A DNA stretch of 5,965 nucleotides from Patescibacteria group bacterium (GTDB lineage: Bacteria > Patescibacteriota > Gracilibacteria > UBA1369 > LOWO2-01-FULL-3), in contig JAHIRL010000067.1 in the NCBI GenBank assembly GCA_018818755.1, positions 1-5,965 on the forward strand, written 5' to 3'. Positions 4,996 through 5,965 of this stretch are shown in pieces. The notes below the pieces were generated by a model. It searched no databases, was not told where the DNA came from, and saw only the letters and a program-made list of their open reading frames with translations. The translations under genes and the position numbers were made by a program. Within the stretch, counting starts at the first letter, position 1, and every line of letters starts with the position of its first letter.

Positions 4996-5965
4996 CTACC
5001 ACACCTCCCCCAAATAACACCCCTCACAATAAACCTTCTCACTCCTCCCCGGCTCAAACGCCGACTTCACCATCGCCCCACATTTATCACACTTCCGCTC
5101 CCACATCATCCAGGGGTTTGCCAAAGCCTGGCGATCTTTTTGCCTTTGGTCGGGGCATCGGCGCGGATAGGGGATTCCCATCTTTTCATAAAAAGCCATT
5201 TCGCGTGAAGTTAACCTAAACTGCCGGCCCGTCACCTCACACTTCAAAACTTTCTCCACTTCCTCACCCGAAGAAACCTCCTCAATCTCCCGCCACTTCA
5301 ACCCGGCCCCCTCAACCTCATCCCGATCCATCTCAAAATACTCAATCGCCACACTCTCATTGTAAGCAAAAGGATGCAATTCCCAGGGAAAAAATTCGCC
5401 CCACTCACGCATCTCCGCCACAATTTTAGCCCTCAACTTCTCATATTCCTCCCGCTCATACTGCTTATTCAAAATCACATATTGATTATTGCGCATGGCC
5501 ACACACCCCAAACAATCCCGCGAAGAAAAGCACAAATTGCAATAAGCCAAATCATTCCCATGCCAGCAGGAATCACAACTCAGACAATTGGAAATCCCGC
5601 TGCAACCGATGCAATTATAACAAAGCTCGCACTTGTCGTAGCCCATGTGGCTGTTGTCCGCCGAACTCACCGTCTCATCCATCTGAAAACCGTTCACGCA
5701 TTCATCGCAACCGCTACACGAAAAACAATTCTGCAAGTCCTTCGAATTCTGCAAATTATTCCCATCACAATTCTCACAATTAGTTTGATAATTATCCCGA
5801 AAAACCGCTTTCTCCCGTTTATATTTCTCCCAGCCCTCCTGCAATTTCTTCCATTGATCCACCCGCCCCATCTGCAAACTCTCAAAATATTTCTCATACT
5901 CCTCGCGGGAGTGCTCCTTATTGAAAATAAAATACTGCTTATTGCGAAGCCCATGCGAAAACAGA
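4996..5965 (-). CDS. Cysteine-rich zinc-ribbon protein, paralogue C (N-terminus beyond the window)
   Basis: The frame is open to the right edge, giving 322 residues with 23 cysteines. The first visible residues (RNKQYFIFNKEHSREEYE, 7-24) align with the end of core one in paralogue A, so about 216 N-terminal residues, including the first ribbon module, should lie outside. Core two follows (C63 to C154), very dense in CxxC pairs. It ends at ILNKQYEREEYE (164-175), then EWGEFF (187-192) and YNES (201-204). The C-terminal first ribbon is partly lost (C242, T245, C270, Q273) and the second is intact (C292, C295, C313, C316). A TTG at 5877 could be read as a start but falls in the middle of conserved sequence and is rejected. 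The last 38 bases of coding similarity at 5003-5040 match paralogue A at 655-692 in 35 positions. The product is probably cytoplasmic, of unknown function. The stop lies 74 bases from the next gene's ATG, with no clear terminator between. Confidence 0.9.
   Translation of the reverse strand, partial: LFSHGLRNKQYFIFNKEHSREEYEKYFESLQMGRVDQWKKLQEGWEKYKREKAVFRDNYQTNCENCDGNNLQNSKDLQNCFSCSGCDECVNGFQMDETVSSADNSHMGYDKCELCYNCIGCSGISNCLSCDSCWHGNDLAYCNLCFSSRDCLGCVAMRNNQYVILNKQYEREEYEKLRAKIVAEMREWGEFFPWELHPFAYNESVAIEYFEMDRDEVEGAGLKWREIEEVSSGEEVEKVLKCEVTGRQFRLTSREMAFYEKMGIPYPRRCPDQRQKDRQALANPWMMWERKCDKCGAMVKSAFEPGRSEKVYCEGCYLGEVW

Noticed and set aside
5694..5954. Alternative minus-strand frame of 86 codons within paralogue C
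   Set aside because: It overlaps the correct frame, which is conserved with A and B and continues to the window edge. Its translation is basic with no family signal.

Overview
The window looks like chromosomal DNA from an uncultivated bacterium, most likely of the Candidate Phyla Radiation (Patescibacteria). The reasons are a tandem family of very cysteine-rich zinc-ribbon proteins of a kind I recall from such genomes (from memory, not searched), compact gene spacing, and starts without recognisable Shine-Dalgarno sequences. All six stop codons visible in the window are TAG. No rRNA, tRNA, transposase, integrase or CRISPR array is visible.

Layout. The left end (1-181) is probably a divergent promoter region: a fragment of a possible minus-strand gene runs off the left edge, and a near-consensus sigma-70 promoter drives a plus-strand gene (182-595). 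That gene encodes a 137-residue protein whose motifs and predicted strand/helix order resemble the Janus/14-kDa phosphohistidine phosphatase fold. A short convergent gap (596-647) holds two hairpins, one being a perfect 22-bp palindrome that makes a good terminator for the minus-strand genes. From there to the right edge every gene is on the minus strand. In order of transcription (right to left) they are: cysteine-rich paralogue C (N-terminus cut by the window edge), a two-helix membrane protein, a 66-residue alpha/beta protein, cysteine-rich paralogue B (543 aa), and cysteine-rich paralogue A (559 aa).

Two things stand out. First, the three paralogues share a symmetric architecture. Related double zinc-ribbon modules sit at both ends (seen in A and B). 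Between them lie two copies of a cysteine-rich core, each ending in a similar 'NK-x-[YC]-[SK]-[KR]-EE-[FY]-E' segment, and many cysteines are spaced exactly 12 residues apart. Different paralogues have lost different zinc ligands. Second, a CIRCE operator (the HrcA heat-shock repressor site, 16 of 18 arm positions matching consensus with the exact 9-bp spacer) overlaps a TTGACG-N17-TATCGT promoter just before the membrane-protein gene. I see no terminator between that promoter and 648, so the membrane protein, the 66-residue protein and paralogues B and A may form one HrcA-controlled unit. That link is inference. The function of the cysteine-rich proteins cannot be read from the sequence.
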